From Diadophis punctatus similis (Eukaryota > Chordata > Lepidosauria > Squamata > Dipsadidae): 64,000 nt of DNA. The first letter of the stretch is position 1. The number at the start of each line of letters is the position of its first letter. The stretch spans positions 163,944,534-164,008,533 of the forward strand of contig JALIGW010000002.1 in NCBI GenBank assembly GCA_023053685.1, in the 5' to 3' direction. The position numbers and the translations under genes were made by a program. The notes below the pieces were generated by a model. The model saw only the letters and a program-made list of their open reading frames with translations. It did no database searches and had not been told where the DNA came from. This document shows positions 1 to 11,908 of this stretch, piece after piece.

Positions 1-200
1 GGTGTCAAATTCGATTTCATTGACGGCCGCATCAGGCCCGAGCGCTCTGCCAGCGAAAACGGGCTCCCAAGCTCCATTTTCGCTGCCAGAGGCACTGCAG
101 GCCAGTCCTTTGCTGTTTCCAGGGCAGCTCCATGGGCCAGATCTAAGCACCCCACGGGCCAGATCTGGCCCCTGGGCCTTCAGTTTGACACCACTATTCT
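1..200. mobile_element. hAT-type element, cut by the window edge
   Basis: The window opens inside a left terminal repeat (ggtgtcaaattcgatttc). The facing end is ccttcagtttgacacc near 180-195. This TIR pair (GGTGTCAAA / TTTGACACC) is a common hAT type in amniotes. The target duplication cannot be checked. Confidence 0.6.
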
Positions 201-317
201 ACAGCAATGTGAATCTTATTCTAATGCTGTGTATAAAAGTGTTCTGTTGTTTCCTTTTGCATGTTTGATTTTGTTTTCTTGCTTTCTCTAGCCATACATT
301 TGTTTAATAGAAGTATT

Positions 318-1080
318 CAGTGGTGGGTTCCTACCGGTGCGGTCCACTCTGTAGCACCAGTAGCGGCCCGCTGGTGACGTCACAGCACCGGTGCGGTTGG
401 TTGTCGGTGCCTGGGTGCCGCCATTTTTTTAAAAAAAAAATTTTACATTTTTTTTTAATTTTCTTCTGCGCATGCCCATAAGCCAAGCTTCCGGCACTGC
501 GCATGCGCTGCCTTCCTACCCCACAGTGAGTCCAAGCAGGGGAGGATGGCTGAGGGAGCGTGTGAGACACTGAAAGAACGGGCGGCAGGAGCTATCTCCA
601 TTCCCCTTCCTTCAGCAGTCTGAGAAGCCACGAACGTGCGGTGATGATCCCAGGCATTTTTGACGTTCAAGGCTTCTCGAGCTGCTGAGGGGAGGGGGAA
701 TGGGCGGCAGGACCTATCTCCATTCCCCTTCCTTCAGCAGTCCGAGAAGCCACGAACGCGCGGTGATGATCCCAGGCATTTTTGCACGTTTGAGGCTTCT
801 CGAGCTGCTGAGGGGAGGGGGAATGGGCGGCAGGAGCCTAGGATCATCGAATGGGGAGAAGCATTCAGGCCGGACGGAGCCTCCTAGAAGAACCGCTGCC
901 GCAGTCTTGCTGCTCCCGCTGCAGGGGGTTGCGTTGCGGGTGGGCAATGTCCCCCCGCTTCTCTGGCAGCTGCCAAGCTCCTGAGGCCCACGCCCACCCG
1001 GTCACATGGCTGGCAAGCCACACCCACAAAATAAGCCACGCCCACAGAGTGGTAGCAAAAAAATTAGGAACCCACCCCTG
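318..1080. mobile_element. Non-autonomous hAT element, TSD gaagtatt
   Basis: Ends cagtggtgggttcc and aggaacccacccctg are inverted repeats, flanked by perfect 8-bp duplications gaagtatt (310-317 and 1081-1088). The interior carries two near-identical copies of a segment of about 115-120 bp (roughly 590-710 and 711-830, sharing ccttccttcagcagt). No transposase ORF. Related copies sit at 1602, 8582, 9659 and 16491. Confidence 0.85.
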
Positions 1081-1601
1081 GAAGTATTCCTATAGTTCAG
1101 AACTATAATTTGGATATTCATTCTGAAACTCTCAAGAACAATTTAGCTCTCCTTGTGACTAATTTTCCTGTAAACATGTACACACCTAGACTTAGTTGCG
1201 TCTAAGGAAAGGTGATCGGAAGCAATATGATCGTTTCTTACTTAGAATAATTAAGTATCTTCTAGCTTCTACTACAAGAAACAGACAAAAGAGAAGGGTA
1301 ACAGATAACCAATTATTAATTTCTATGCCTGGTGTTACTTACAAGGAAGCTGGAGAATAGATGAAAACCATTCCTCTATTACATGGAGTACTGTATTAGT
1401 GTATAATTAGATGCAACTCAGTATTTTGCTTGGAAATATGCCCACCACGCCAGAAAATAAGGCTAAGTTAAGGTAGAGTGGTAAATAGCATCGGAGGGAG
1501 ATTCAGAGTGGCATTACATGGGATGATGTGGGGCAAGCTTGCCAGTTTGATCTGTAACCAATTCCAGCTCCCATAAGTAGTCATTTTATGACCAACTAAT
1601 C
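1081..1601. other. No gene or repeat recognised
   Basis: AT-rich intergenic sequence between two hAT copies. I see nothing I can support. Confidence 0.5.
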
Positions 1602-2305
1602 CAGGGGTGGGTTCCACTTACATTCGCCACCGGTTCGTATCGTGACGTCTCTCCCCTCCCTCCCCTCCCCCTCCCCCTCTCCCTTGGTCCACCCGCTGCT
1701 GGCATCACCCTTCCACCAGCTCTCCCTCCCGGAGCCCTGGAGCCCTTCCCATGGGTTTTCCCCAACTGGCCTGGCCTGCGAGGGAAGCACGTGAGAGATC
1801 TTAGCTGCAGTTTACTCGTCTCAATCTCCCGTGCGCTCCCCTCCCTCCCCCCGTCCACCCTCTGCTGGTATCACCCCTCCGCCAGCTCTCCCTCCCCTGT
1901 CCACCCGCCGGCCCGTGCTCTTCTGCCTTACCTTTGCCAGCAGCAGTGAGCAGAAGAAGTAAGCGGCTAGATTCTGCAAGTAGGGGCTGGGCAGGGTGAG
2001 CGAGCATCGGGCAGGTGGGGTGAGTTAGCATCGGGTGAGCGGGGCAGGCGCAGTGGAGACAAATCCAAAAAAATTCAAAAAAAGAAAGAAAAAAAGCCAA
2101 AAATAAGATGGTGACACATGCGCAGGGCCAGAAATTCGGCTTTTGCTCATGCGCAGAAGAATAAAACCTGGAAAATTTTTTAAAAAAATAAAAATTTAAA
2201 AAAGATGGCACTGACCGATCTGGTTTGGTGATGTCATTGTGACATCACCAGCGGATCGCTACCAGTTCAGGTGAACTGGTCCGAACCAGGAGGAACCCAC
2301 CCCTG
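1602..2305. mobile_element. Non-autonomous hAT element, same family as 318-1080
   Basis: Ends caggggtgggttcc and aggaacccacccctg face each other. The interior has two related CT-rich blocks (about 1640-1700 and 1820-1910), then an A-rich tract. Flanks aactaatc and gtctgtag do not match, so no TSD is visible. The flank may be decayed or rearranged. Confidence 0.75.
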
Positions 2306-3404
2306 GTCTGTAGGCAATGAAGGAACACTTTTAGCACTGCAATTTATCTAACCAAGTCTGTCATAATTCATCTGCTTCCAATTCTCCCCTGTACTTTAGC
2401 AGATTCTCAACAATTCAAAACCTTTGCTTTAACTACAGATACTTATGCAGTACAAAATCCTGATATTACTTTAGAGAAAGTAATTATAAATGAAAAACCA
2501 CATCATTGCATCTTTTTCTTTTTCTATTTTTCTTTTTCTTTTTTCACCATACCCAAAGAAAAAAACACTTTTAACTGATTTTGGTTAATTCATACGAATT
2601 TGGGAAACACTGTGTTAAACTACAGCTGACAAACCAAAATGTCTAGATCCAGAAAATGCTCTAAACCAAAGTCTACTAAAACTGGTTAGTGAGATGCATA
2701 AATTGAGACATACCATCTGAACCAATCAATAAAAGTTATATAATCAAGGCAAAACAGATGTAAATGAAAAGCAGTGAAAAGAGAAATATATTCCACATTT
2801 TCTCAGGTCTTATGGTAGTCATCAAACTTTCCCCATGTTGATTTTTCTGAGATGTAATTCTACATACATAGTTGCAACAAATCTAAAATTTATATTTCTA
2901 TTATATTAAATCTTATATAAAATATAAATTTTGTATTTCTATTATATTAAATCTTTAATTCCTCATAAATTACTATAGTTCAAAGTTTCACCTTATGATT
3001 TCCACTGTTATTAATGCTGTTCATATTCAGATATTAGATTTTAACATTTGTAGTTTTAAAAACAATATAGTATATTCAGTTACTTTAAAAATCAATGAAA
3101 GATTGAACATTTTAGCCTAATTTCATGTTTGTAAATTTCTTATTTGTACTCTTATTTTCCCTTTTTCCTCTCTTGTTCCTTTATTTCCCCTTTTCCTTTA
3201 AAAATTGAATAAAAACATTATGAAAAGCAATAACTCTTGAGATGAATATGATCTGCAAGTCAAAGCCTCAATATATGTAAAGGTTGAAATTTTTAGCTTA
3301 TTTAGAAAGGATACCTCATTTTGAATTAAAACACGTTTCCAACTCTGAAATAATATTGTCTTAAGAAATAAGTAAAGCTATGCAATTTTTTTTTGAGGTT
3401 TCAG
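2306..3404. other. AT-rich intergenic DNA without recognised genes
   Basis: Includes short polypyrimidine runs (2510-2545) and a roughly 35-bp tandem duplication near 2885-2955 (atttctattatattaaatct occurs twice). I see no coding sequence. Confidence 0.5.
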
Positions 3405-3489
3405 CAGCTTTGTAGTAGGGATAGAAAGGTCTATCACTGGAGGCTTTTAAGAAGAGACTGGACAGCCATTTGTCTGCAATGGTTTAGGG

Positions 3490-4373
3490 CAGGGGTGGCC
3501 AAACATGGCGCATTGGATGATTACAAGTGGCGCATTGCATCCTTGCGCCTACTTATTTTTTTTAAATAGGTATCATAACTGAATCCATCTTAATATTTTC
3601 AACACCAAAGTAATGTTCCCTGTAAAATTAGAAGATGGCACACGTCAGTTTTTAACTGCCGCGCGGCGTTTTCTTTTCATGTGTGCAGCCGCGCAGGCGC
3701 GCAGCCTCTGCAATTAGAAAATGTCGGGTGGAAGTTCCATCGCATGGCCTTCTCTCATTATGTGCGAGGCCGCGTGGCCGCGCACCTTAGAGGGAACAGT
3801 GCACCAAAGTGATCTCAGTTCAATTCGTACAGCCTTCGGTAATGTTCAACTTCTCGGTGTCTGAAACTTAGAATGGAACTTGTGAGATGTTACTTTAGGC
3901 AGGTTTACAAACGTACGAATATTTTTATCGGTGTTGCCATTGCGCGTTCCTGCTCAAACGATCGCAAACACCGCGCACTAGCAACACATCATGTGTTTGA
4001 AGTCACGTGCGAATGAGCGGCGAGCGTTCGATATGGTCAGTCAGTTCTGAGTGAGCCATCGTGGCGTGTAGTTTGAAGCAGTGTTTTATTGAGTGTACTA
4101 GCGTGGTTTTTGTATTGAGAGTGATTGAAAGACAGATTCAAGATTAAATATATATTACGTTTGTCAAATTTTGAAATGGCACAAATTAATTGAATTGTGT
4201 GATTGAATTATTCCTTTTCCTCCCTTAAGCAAAGCAGATCCTACCCCTATCCCTATTTTACAACCCCAAATGTGAAAGTAAGAAGGTAAAAAACGTGCTT
4301 GAGTTGTATGGCGCATCTGAACTCGTCTGTGAAAAAAATTGGCGCATGGTATGCTTAAGGTTGGCCACCGCTG
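3490..4373. mobile_element. hAT element, TSD gtttaggg
   Basis: Ends caggggtggccaaac and gttggccaccgctg, flanked by perfect 8-bp duplications gtttaggg (3482-3489, 4374-4381). Length 884 bp. It hosts a second hAT MITE at 3611-3801. No intact ORF. Confidence 0.85.
3611..3801. mobile_element. hAT-type MITE nested in a hAT, TSD caccaaag
   Basis: Ends taatgttccctgtaaa and ttagagggaacagtg, flanked by caccaaag on both sides (3603-3610, 3802-3809). CpG-rich interior with repeated gcgcg/gccgcg motifs. The perfect TSD shows it jumped into the host element at 3490-4373. Confidence 0.8.
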
Positions 4374-4462
4374 GTTTAGGGTCTCCTGCTTGAGCAGGGG
4401 GTTGGACTAGAAGATATGCAAGGTCCTTTCCAACTCTTGTTATTCTGTAATCATCATCTTGT

Positions 4463-5406
4463 TTTGATTTTCTATTTATTTGTAATAGCAAGTATCTACC
4501 AACATTAAGATTTAAACAATAATGCAGGTATCCATTAGGTGGCAGTATTATTATATAACATTGTAAATCTAAAGCCAGAATGTGGGCCTTTGCTCTTCCA
4601 CACCTTATATGGTCTACCTGCAACCCAAGAGATGGAGACCAGTTTTTCCTGATTCTGCAAGCAGATATGAGTCAAGTTAAAACAGCTCCCAAACAGCCCA
4701 AATCTCATAAAGAGCATTCATAAAGAGAGATAGGAAGTGCTTTGTTTGCTTTTTTTAGTTATTGAAGACCTGTACACAATGATCCAAGGAATAAACAAAC
4801 CAACACAAAATATCTTTTGACTTAATCATGATTCTTTTTCTTTTTTTTAATTAGAAACATCAACCATCCCTGGAACCTTTTTCAAATAGCTCTTCACAGA
4901 TATAATTGATTCTTGTGGCAGCAATATTTTGCAACTTAAGGGAAATTTAGTAGAGGTGTGAAGCAAAAGGAGGCTCGAACTTACAGAGGGGGTGGGGGGG
5001 AGAAATAAAAAGCAGGCAATTTTCTGAATGCTGCAAGAAAACAGCTTCGGGGAAAAATAACAGAAAACTTTTCAAAAAGAATATAAGCAACATGGTGTGA
5101 ACGCATCAGGTTCACAAAGCACTGCTAAATTAGAGCAGTTTACAGTCGTCCAATAGGAGTGCATGAAAAAACATCTGGGGGGGGAATGTTGCATACATAT
5201 TGCAAGGAAAATTTAAAACAGCCAGGAGTTAATCAAGAAGAGGGGGATTTAATTACACTGGCCTGGTTGGGCCCAAATGTATAATGCTATTTTAATACTA
5301 AGTGCTAAGAAAACCAAGAGGGGAAAATATGACTCACAGGGTTCAAAAATAGTAGTGAATTAGAGGTGCTAAATCTAACTTGATGTAGGTGTGTTTTAAG
5401 AGCAAC
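4463..5406. other. Intergenic DNA, nothing recognised
   Basis: Open frames here (up to 121 codons) show no family motifs, and codon use looks random. No clear repeat ends. Confidence 0.45.
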
Positions 5407-5408
5407 TA

Positions 5409-5795
5409 CAGGTAGGCCTCAACTTACAACAATCAATTTAGTGACTGATCAAAGTCACAATGTCACTGAAAAAAGTGACTTATGACCGTTTTTCACACTT
5501 ACAACCATTGCGGCATCCCCATGGTCACGTGATCAGATTTCAGCTGCCTGGCAACTGGTTCATATTTATGACGGTTGCAGTATCCCAAGGTCACGTGATC
5601 ACCTTTTGCGACCCCCCTGACAAACAAAGTCAATGGAGAAGCCAGATTCATTTAACAACCGTGTTACTAACTTAACAACTGCAGTGATTCACTTAACTGT
5701 GGCAGGAAAAGGTGAGGCAAAATTCACTTAACAAATGTCTTGCTTAGCAACAGAAATTTTGAGCTCAATTGTGATCGTAACTCGAGGACTATCTA
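5409..5795. mobile_element. TA-flanked MITE (Tc1/mariner type), copy A
   Basis: Ends caggtaggcctcaactta and taactcgaggactatct are inverted, with TA on both sides. The interior is partly palindromic (cttatgaccgtttttcac; catccccatggtcacgtgatca). The same element is at 22786-23171 and 58950-59335, with a fragment at 57868-57940. Confidence 0.75.
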
Positions 5796-5797
5796 TA

Positions 5798-7252
5798 AAG
5801 AATGAATTATCTGTACAATCCTGTGGGAAGAAATATCCATCTGGTTCAGTTCCAAGCTGGGAGAAAGATACTGGAAACTTGGAGGCGGCTTGGAAAGATG
5901 GTTTAATGATGAAGCAGAACCACATGGGTTCTGGGCAGGTGACCACATGGAGTTGAGAGTGTGTGTGTGTGGGGGGGGGGTTATAACTTCTCTTGGGCTT
6001 TGCACTTGAGCTTCCGGTTCCTGTGCAAAAACATGTATTCTATTGGCTGTTGTCAGAATCCCATGGGGCCATGTGGGGGTTATGTAGGGGTCATAGCTGG
6101 CTCTATAGGTTGACTGAGCTCCCAGGTTTGGTTGAGGTTTGCTGGGGGTGGTGCAACTGAAAGGGTCATGCTTCCAGATAAATGTGCAGACAATGCCAAC
6201 TTGAGATTCCTTGATTAAGCAGTTGACTAAATCAAGTCACCATATTTGACAAACAAACAAAAACAAAAGTAGCCCGTTCCACAAACAGATGGGCTTCATT
6301 ACATACACATTCATCTCTCTGAATTATGCCCTGCATACCAATATTGGTAAACAGAATTCTGGGGGGGGGAACCCAATTTATTAAAAGGATTGTGCTTAGA
6401 TTATTGTTATAAGCCATGATTCAGTGTCTAGCACATCTGGAATCTGACAATGTGTGTGCATTTCAGCAACCTTGAAACAGGACAAATTGCTGGCAAAAAA
6501 AATATGGCAAATCAAAATATCTACTTGATCGTTTCATTTTGGGGTTTTATGGTACTTAGTGCTTAATTTAAATGATTTTTTTAACAGACACTTTTCATTT
6601 GCAGGTTTATTTTTTTAAAATTAAGTTGTTCCTACTTCACACAGATAGTTAAGAAATATTATTGACTTTGGCAAACATAATTGGTTAGCAACTCTCAATA
6701 TTTACTTTATTCATCTGAATGGGGATGGGCACAATCATGAGCATCAGGAAGTAACATTGATCAACATGCCCGGAAGAATTCTTCTCTATTTTGCATTTGC
6801 TGCTGAAACAGTTTGCTCACATTCTCATCTTTTCGATTGCCAAAAAACAGAAACAAAAATCTCACTCGAAATAAAGAACTTCCAAGTAAATGTGATCCTA
6901 TTGTTTGATAAATTCCTCCTGGATTTCCTGCTATGTCTTAACAAATGGTTTAATTGTATAGGACAGGTTTCCCCAAACTTAGATTTCATTTCTTGTGTGC
7001 TGCTGTCTGGAACAACACTAGGAAAAAAATAAAGACAAGGGCAGGAAATCTTTCTTGAATAATGCTGAATCCATATAAACACCATAGTTTCTGCTTTACT
7101 ATTATTTTAGAGAGATATTATTTTGAAAACCTTTTCATCAGCTATTCTCTGGGAAGTATAAGATGGGATAGAGATGTCAATCTAGATATCTGCATATATA
7201 CTCATCTTTCCAAGAAGCTTGTAGAGAGTTCAAAGTTTTAGTAAATATCCAT
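5798..7252. other. Intergenic DNA with no gene
   Basis: A (GT)n/(G)n run at 5962-5980 and short G-runs at 6360. Open frames up to 91 codons lack recognisable features. Confidence 0.45.
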
Positions 7253-7395
7253 GAATAGAATAGAATAGAATAGAATAGAATAGAATAGAATAGAATAGAA
7301 TAGAATAGAATAGAATAGAATAGAATAGAATAGAATAGAATTCTTTATTGGCCAAGTGTGATTGGACACACAAGGAATTTGTCTTTGGTGCATAA
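7253..7395 (-). repeat. (AATAG)n microsatellite attached to a CR1-like LINE tail
   Basis: About 17 copies of the pentamer (7253-7341), followed by 54 bp (ttctttattggccaagtgtg on) which, read on the minus strand, ends at the repeat. The pentamer is therefore the 3' tail of a LINE fragment. I recall such microsatellite-tailed CR1 elements as typical of snakes. Confidence 0.75.
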
Positions 7396-7604
7396 GTACA
7401 GAGAGTTATATCTGGATGTCTTTGGGAAGATCTCAGGGTAGGTCATCAAATCTTGGTTTAGTGGAAAAAAATATAGACTTGGCACCACAGATCATATACA
7501 TCATTGTTAGGAGGTGGGGTTTTTGTTTTTTTTAAGTCCTGCAATATTAGCATGTATATTTTTTAACCCAAAACATCAAAGGAAAAAATAGAAAATTTCA
7601 GATA

Positions 7605-7830
7605 ATGAACTACTTCTTCCTAGTGTTATTCCTGCGCTATGGCAGGATCCAGTTGTCGACAAAGCCATTTCCATTTGGGTCGCTCCAGGACATCTTCGGG
7701 GTGATGCCCATGAATTTCATGTCCTCCTTGATGCAATCCATCCACCTTTTGGGGGGGTCTGCCATGGGGTCAGTGACCATCAGGGTCCAGATGCATGGCT
7801 GTCCTTGCCACCAAGTCTTCAGATAATGAT
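7605..7830 (-). mobile_element. RTE/BovB-like LINE 3' remnant
   Basis: The minus strand encodes a segment with RWMDCIKEDMKFMGI, resembling the C-terminal region of RTE-clade reverse transcriptase proteins just before the stop. The opposite-strand 73-codon frame is a shadow. Family assignment is tentative. Confidence 0.45.
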
Positions 7831-8573
7831 CTTCAGATCAAAAACTTCATATAATAAGCACTACAACAACAACAACAAAAACTTCAAAAGAAAAGATTAA
7901 ATAGATTCCTTGTTTTACCATTCCTCAGATCAAATTTACAATCCCTAGCACCTACCTTTTGTCTTCTTAATGTCAGATTTTAATTTTACTTAAAACTGAG
8001 TACGGCATTTTTTATACAAGTGAAAAACTAGATTGAAGCCGGTCACTTTTAAAAACATGCAGTTGATGCAAATTGTTTTTGCATGTATATTGTTCAATTA
8101 TGGACTGCTTTGTTAACCAGATGCTTCCTGTTTCTTGTGTTATGAGAGACTGAGAAAAGCAGAAGGACAAAAAAACAAAACCAGGAGCTCTTTTTTTTTG
8201 TCTAGAAACACAATAAATGTGAGAAAAAATAGAGCACTACAATGAATTGAACATAATTTTCTTTACTTACAATACAAAAAAAAGGAGATGAGAGTACAAA
8301 TAGATAAACCATGATTTGGTAAAGTAAAACGAAATATACAGTATATTTTGCTGAGGCATTCGTTACTATAAAATATGTGAACTAAAAAAATGCTTCACTC
8401 AGCCCCATCCAGAAACTTGCATTATTACATTGATTTCATGTTATTTACTTGCTTAAAGAAAGTTGTTAAAAACAACTGCAGATGTTTAATTTATCTAGGC
8501 TGTTGGTATAAATGTCAGCATGGACACAAAGAAATAAAGATGTCATATATTTCAAAGTTTATGAGTAGGAAAG
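7831..8573. other. Intergenic DNA, nothing recognised
   Basis: A short (CAA)n run at 7862-7876 and AT-rich sequence. No supported gene. Confidence 0.45.
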
Positions 8574-8581
8574 AACAACAT

Positions 8582-8871
8582 CAGAGGTGGTATTCAGCAG
8601 GTTCTGACCAGTTCTGGAGAACCGGTAGCGGAAATTTTGAATAGTTCAGAGAACCGGTAAATATCACCTCTGACTGGCCCCGCCATCATCTATTCTCTGC
8701 CTCCCAAGTCCCAGCTGATTGGGAGGAAATGGGGATTTTGCAGTAACCTTCCCCTGGAGTGGGGAGGGAATGGAGATTTTGCAGTATCCTTCCCCTGCCA
8801 CGTCCACCAAGCCACGCCCACCAAGCCACACCCACAGAACCGATAGTAAAAATTTTGGAAACCCACCACTG
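8582..8871. mobile_element. Non-autonomous hAT, TSD aacaacat
   Basis: Ends cagaggtggtattcagc and tggaaacccaccactg, with perfect 8-bp duplications aacaacat (8574-8581, 8872-8879). The interior has direct repeats of ggagattttgcagta and accaagccacgccc. Same broad family as 318-1080. Confidence 0.85.
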
Positions 8872-9121
8872 AACAACATGTATATTTCCCACCTCTATTT
8901 CTGATCAGGAAGTCTGTTTGACACTGCAGATTTACATTTCTATAATTCAAATCGATATGTTTACATGTGGTTATTTTTCAGTATCCATTTGGAAGAAAGA
9001 AGCTATGAGAATGTTTTCAGGATTAGATTTCTAAATATATCCAGCTGTAGAAGTTGCATTGTCCTTTTCTCTGAGATAAAACAATTGCCACTTTGGGATA
9101 GTAGGATCAATTTCTATATAA

Positions 9122-9735
9122 CAGTGATGGCGAACCTTTTTTGGTTCGCGTGCCAAAAGGGGGGGAGAGTGAGAGAGGTCACGCGGGTGTGTGCCCACAC
9201 CCATAATTCCAATTCGTGCGAGGAACTCAGGGACCTTAGCGGCAGCATATTGCATGGTTTTCACTCCAAGCAGCCCGGGCTTGAAAACGCATGGCTGGGG
9301 CAGAGGAGCAATCCTCCTTAACAAGCTCCAAACCTTTGCTACTGCTCCAAGCCTGGGTTCCCCGCATGAGCGCTGGAAGTCCGGTACTCCTTCCCCGCCC
9401 AGTCAGCCCACGCTCCCCTCTCACTCCAGGCACTGATTCCCCCAGCACCCCACATGCACAACCCCCCAAATTTTTTAAGAATTAGAGCCACAGGGAGGAA
9501 AGGCACACCCACTGTTTCCCTCTACGACCGGCCTTGGAAAAGCGCACCCTCACAATTGGACTCCCTTTCTTCCAGCACTCCTGTGAAGAACCCAGGGAGC
9601 TTAGTGGCAGCATATTGCAATTTGCATGCCTTAACAAGCCCGTTGGTGGCCTCAGTGCCAGTGGTGGAGTTTGCCGGTTCGGCGAACTGCGCATAATCTT
9701 AACTACCAGTGCGAACCGGCAGCAGCCCACCTCTG
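9122..9735. mobile_element. Partial hAT (left end) plus a small hAT-like fragment
   Basis: cagtgatggcgaacctttt at 9122 is the left end of the hAT family seen complete at 31972-32725 and 51473-51862. No matching right end is found. At 9659-9735 a 77-bp piece with ends cagtggtggagttt and cagcccacctctg looks like an internally deleted member of the 318-1080 family. Neither shows a TSD. Confidence 0.5.
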
Positions 9736-10387
9736 GATACGTCACGTGACGACAACATGATGCCATGAATTTTACATCCATGCTTTGAGAGATCCTTAGG
9801 ATGTTATCCCACTAAATATTAGTTAATATTTTTTTCTGTCTGCTGGGATACTGTATGCCACAACAGGTCAAGCTTGGTAAGCTGTGGTTTATAGGAATTC
9901 CATCTAACTGGCCAGACGTTTTGTCTAAAATCTGCCAATGCAGAGTGCTTCTTGCTGTATTTTGGTGGCCAGAATATATATGGATTCTGTTAGTGTACTG
10001 TCACCTTACTCAACAATACTATTCCTTAGCTAGCCGTAATCCCTTACAACTCTAGAGCTGTAATGTCTCACAATTCTAGAGCTTTTGTCCTGGAAGATTT
10101 CATTTTCCATACCAGAGTTACTGAATTAGGAGTGGTTCAGAAGTTCATCTGCTATGATGGCCATAGCCTATAGTAATCTGTATTTGGCTCCATGCATGCA
10201 GCAAAACATCTGCTGAATTTGGTATTCTGGCTGATGATGGTGTTTTGAGATAGCAAAGCTCTATGTTGTCATTGCCAGATTGCTTTCTGGCCAGTTTTAG
10301 ACTGCAATTGCAATTAACTCCTGCAGAAATGATGAGTTAGTTAACCTAGATATCTGATGGATCTGAACATTTTTTAATGCATTTGGA
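9736..10387. other. Intergenic DNA, nothing recognised
   Basis: Contains a short direct repeat (tacaactctagagct / cacaattctagagct near 10035-10080). No supported gene. Confidence 0.4.
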
Positions 10388-11563
10388 GAGCTTCAGCAGT
10401 TGATACTGCTGAAGCTCATTGTCAAGAAGAATAGAAAAAGATTTAGAAAAAGGGAATAAATTACAAATTTCACTAATTGGCAGGATTTCAACTATTAAAA
10501 TGAACGTACTACCTAAATTGCTATACCTTTTCCAAACAGTACCGATTAAATTAGAGAATAAATATTTTGAACAATTGAATAAAATAACATCTAAATTTAT
10601 ATGGGCAGGGGGAAAAAAACCACGAATTAAATTGAAATTTTTACAAGACAATAGGAACAGAGGGGGATTTGGCCTTCCAGAGTGGGAACTTTACTATCAA
10701 GCAGCCGCTTTGACATGGTTAAAAGATTGGATCCAACTTAAAAATAAAAGAACATTAACATTAGAAGGATATGATTTACAAGTAGGCTGGCATGGATTCC
10801 TTTGGGATGAGAAAAATAAGACACATTCATATTTCCAAAGACACATGATTAGGGACTCACTGTTTAGAATTTGGATAAAAATTAAAAAGAACCATTACAT
10901 GAAGATCCTGAATTGGCTATCGACCATGGAAGCAATGACTTGCCCAAATACAATAGATCTTAAGAAAATGGTTAGATACTCAGAAATTCTAGATGAGAGA
11001 GGAGAACTAAAATCAGTTCAAAAATTGGAGCAACAAGGAATAAATATTGACTGGTGGCCATACCTTCAAATCAAAACAAGATTAAATAAGGATAGAAAAC
11101 AATTTGGTATACAAGAGAAACAATCAGAATTAGATAAAATTTTATTAGGACAAGAAAGGAAAACAATAACCAAATTATATAACTTTTTGTTAACATATAG
11201 AACTGGAGGAAGTAGTAGTAAAAGGGAACATGATTAGCTGGGCCAAGAACCTTGGGCATAATATAACTCTGGAACAATGGGATAGACTTTGGAACAAGAA
11301 TTATAAACTTACAAAGCAACCACTTACAAAGAAAACCTTTATAAGATGTATTATAGATGGCATTTACCCCCAGCGAGATTGGCCAAAATGTATTCAAATT
11401 TATCTCCCAAATGTTGGAAGTATAACTACAAAATTGGATCATATTACCATATGTGGTGGACCTGCCCCGTCATAAAGAAATTTTGGCGTAAAATTCAAAA
11501 ATGGTTAGAGGAAATCACTGAACAAAAAATAAATTTGAGACCTGAAATATTTCTGCTGGGAAT

Positions 11564-11908
11564 TCATTGGCAACCTTCAGTCTCGAAAGACCATGGTATC
11601 GTGCTCTGGAAAGAGTTCCTAAAACAGCATCTAGGGTGGCTAAAAAGGCCAATCCAAGAGTGGCAATCCCTTCCACACTGAGGGCAGATACATTCTGTCC
11701 CCTGCCCGGGCCCCGGATTTTGCTGGTTCCGGGACTGCCTCTTTGCCTCAAACCTGGCAAACAATGGTCTCCTCGAAATAGAGAAGGCCATGCTGCGTCT
11801 TTAGCCTCCAAGCTGAACGATCAGAGGTCAAGGTTTCCCAGCTGTTAATGTCCATTCCCAAGGCCTTTAAATCCCTCTTACAGATATCCTTATATCCCAG
11901 AAGCTGTG
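11564..11908 (-). mobile_element. RTE-like LINE 3' fragment nested in the L1
   Basis: The minus strand reads GYKDICKRDLKALGMDINSW then ETLTSDRSAWR, a C-terminal motif of a LINE family common in amniotes. Flanked by 10-bp duplications tgctgggaat (11554-11563, 11909-11918). The L1 reading frame is continuous across this point if the 355 bp are ignored, confirming insertion. The + strand frames here are shadows. Confidence 0.75.

Larger units (their letters stand above)
3405..4462 (+). repeat. CR1-like LINE 3' end, split by a hAT insertion
   Basis: 3405-3489 and 4382-4462 read as one CR1-type 3' region (cactggaggc, ggacagccattt, then ggttggactagaagat and ccaactcttgttattctg). This is the same arrangement as CR1 3' ends in birds and reptiles. 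The interruption is the hAT at 3490-4373. Confidence 0.7.

Noticed and set aside
2..268. 88-codon frame at the window start
   Set aside because: Covers a hAT end and its flank; no domain and no conserved start.
1602..2305. Search for an 8-bp target duplication
   Set aside because: Flanks aactaatc and gtctgtag do not match in any register I tried, so no TSD is claimed for this copy.
7256..7340. Regular array considered as CRISPR or satellite
   Set aside because: Pure pentamer without spacers in a eukaryotic genome; a simple microsatellite.
11567..11848. 93-codon + strand frame
   Set aside because: Shadow of the RTE-like fragment, whose coding strand is minus.
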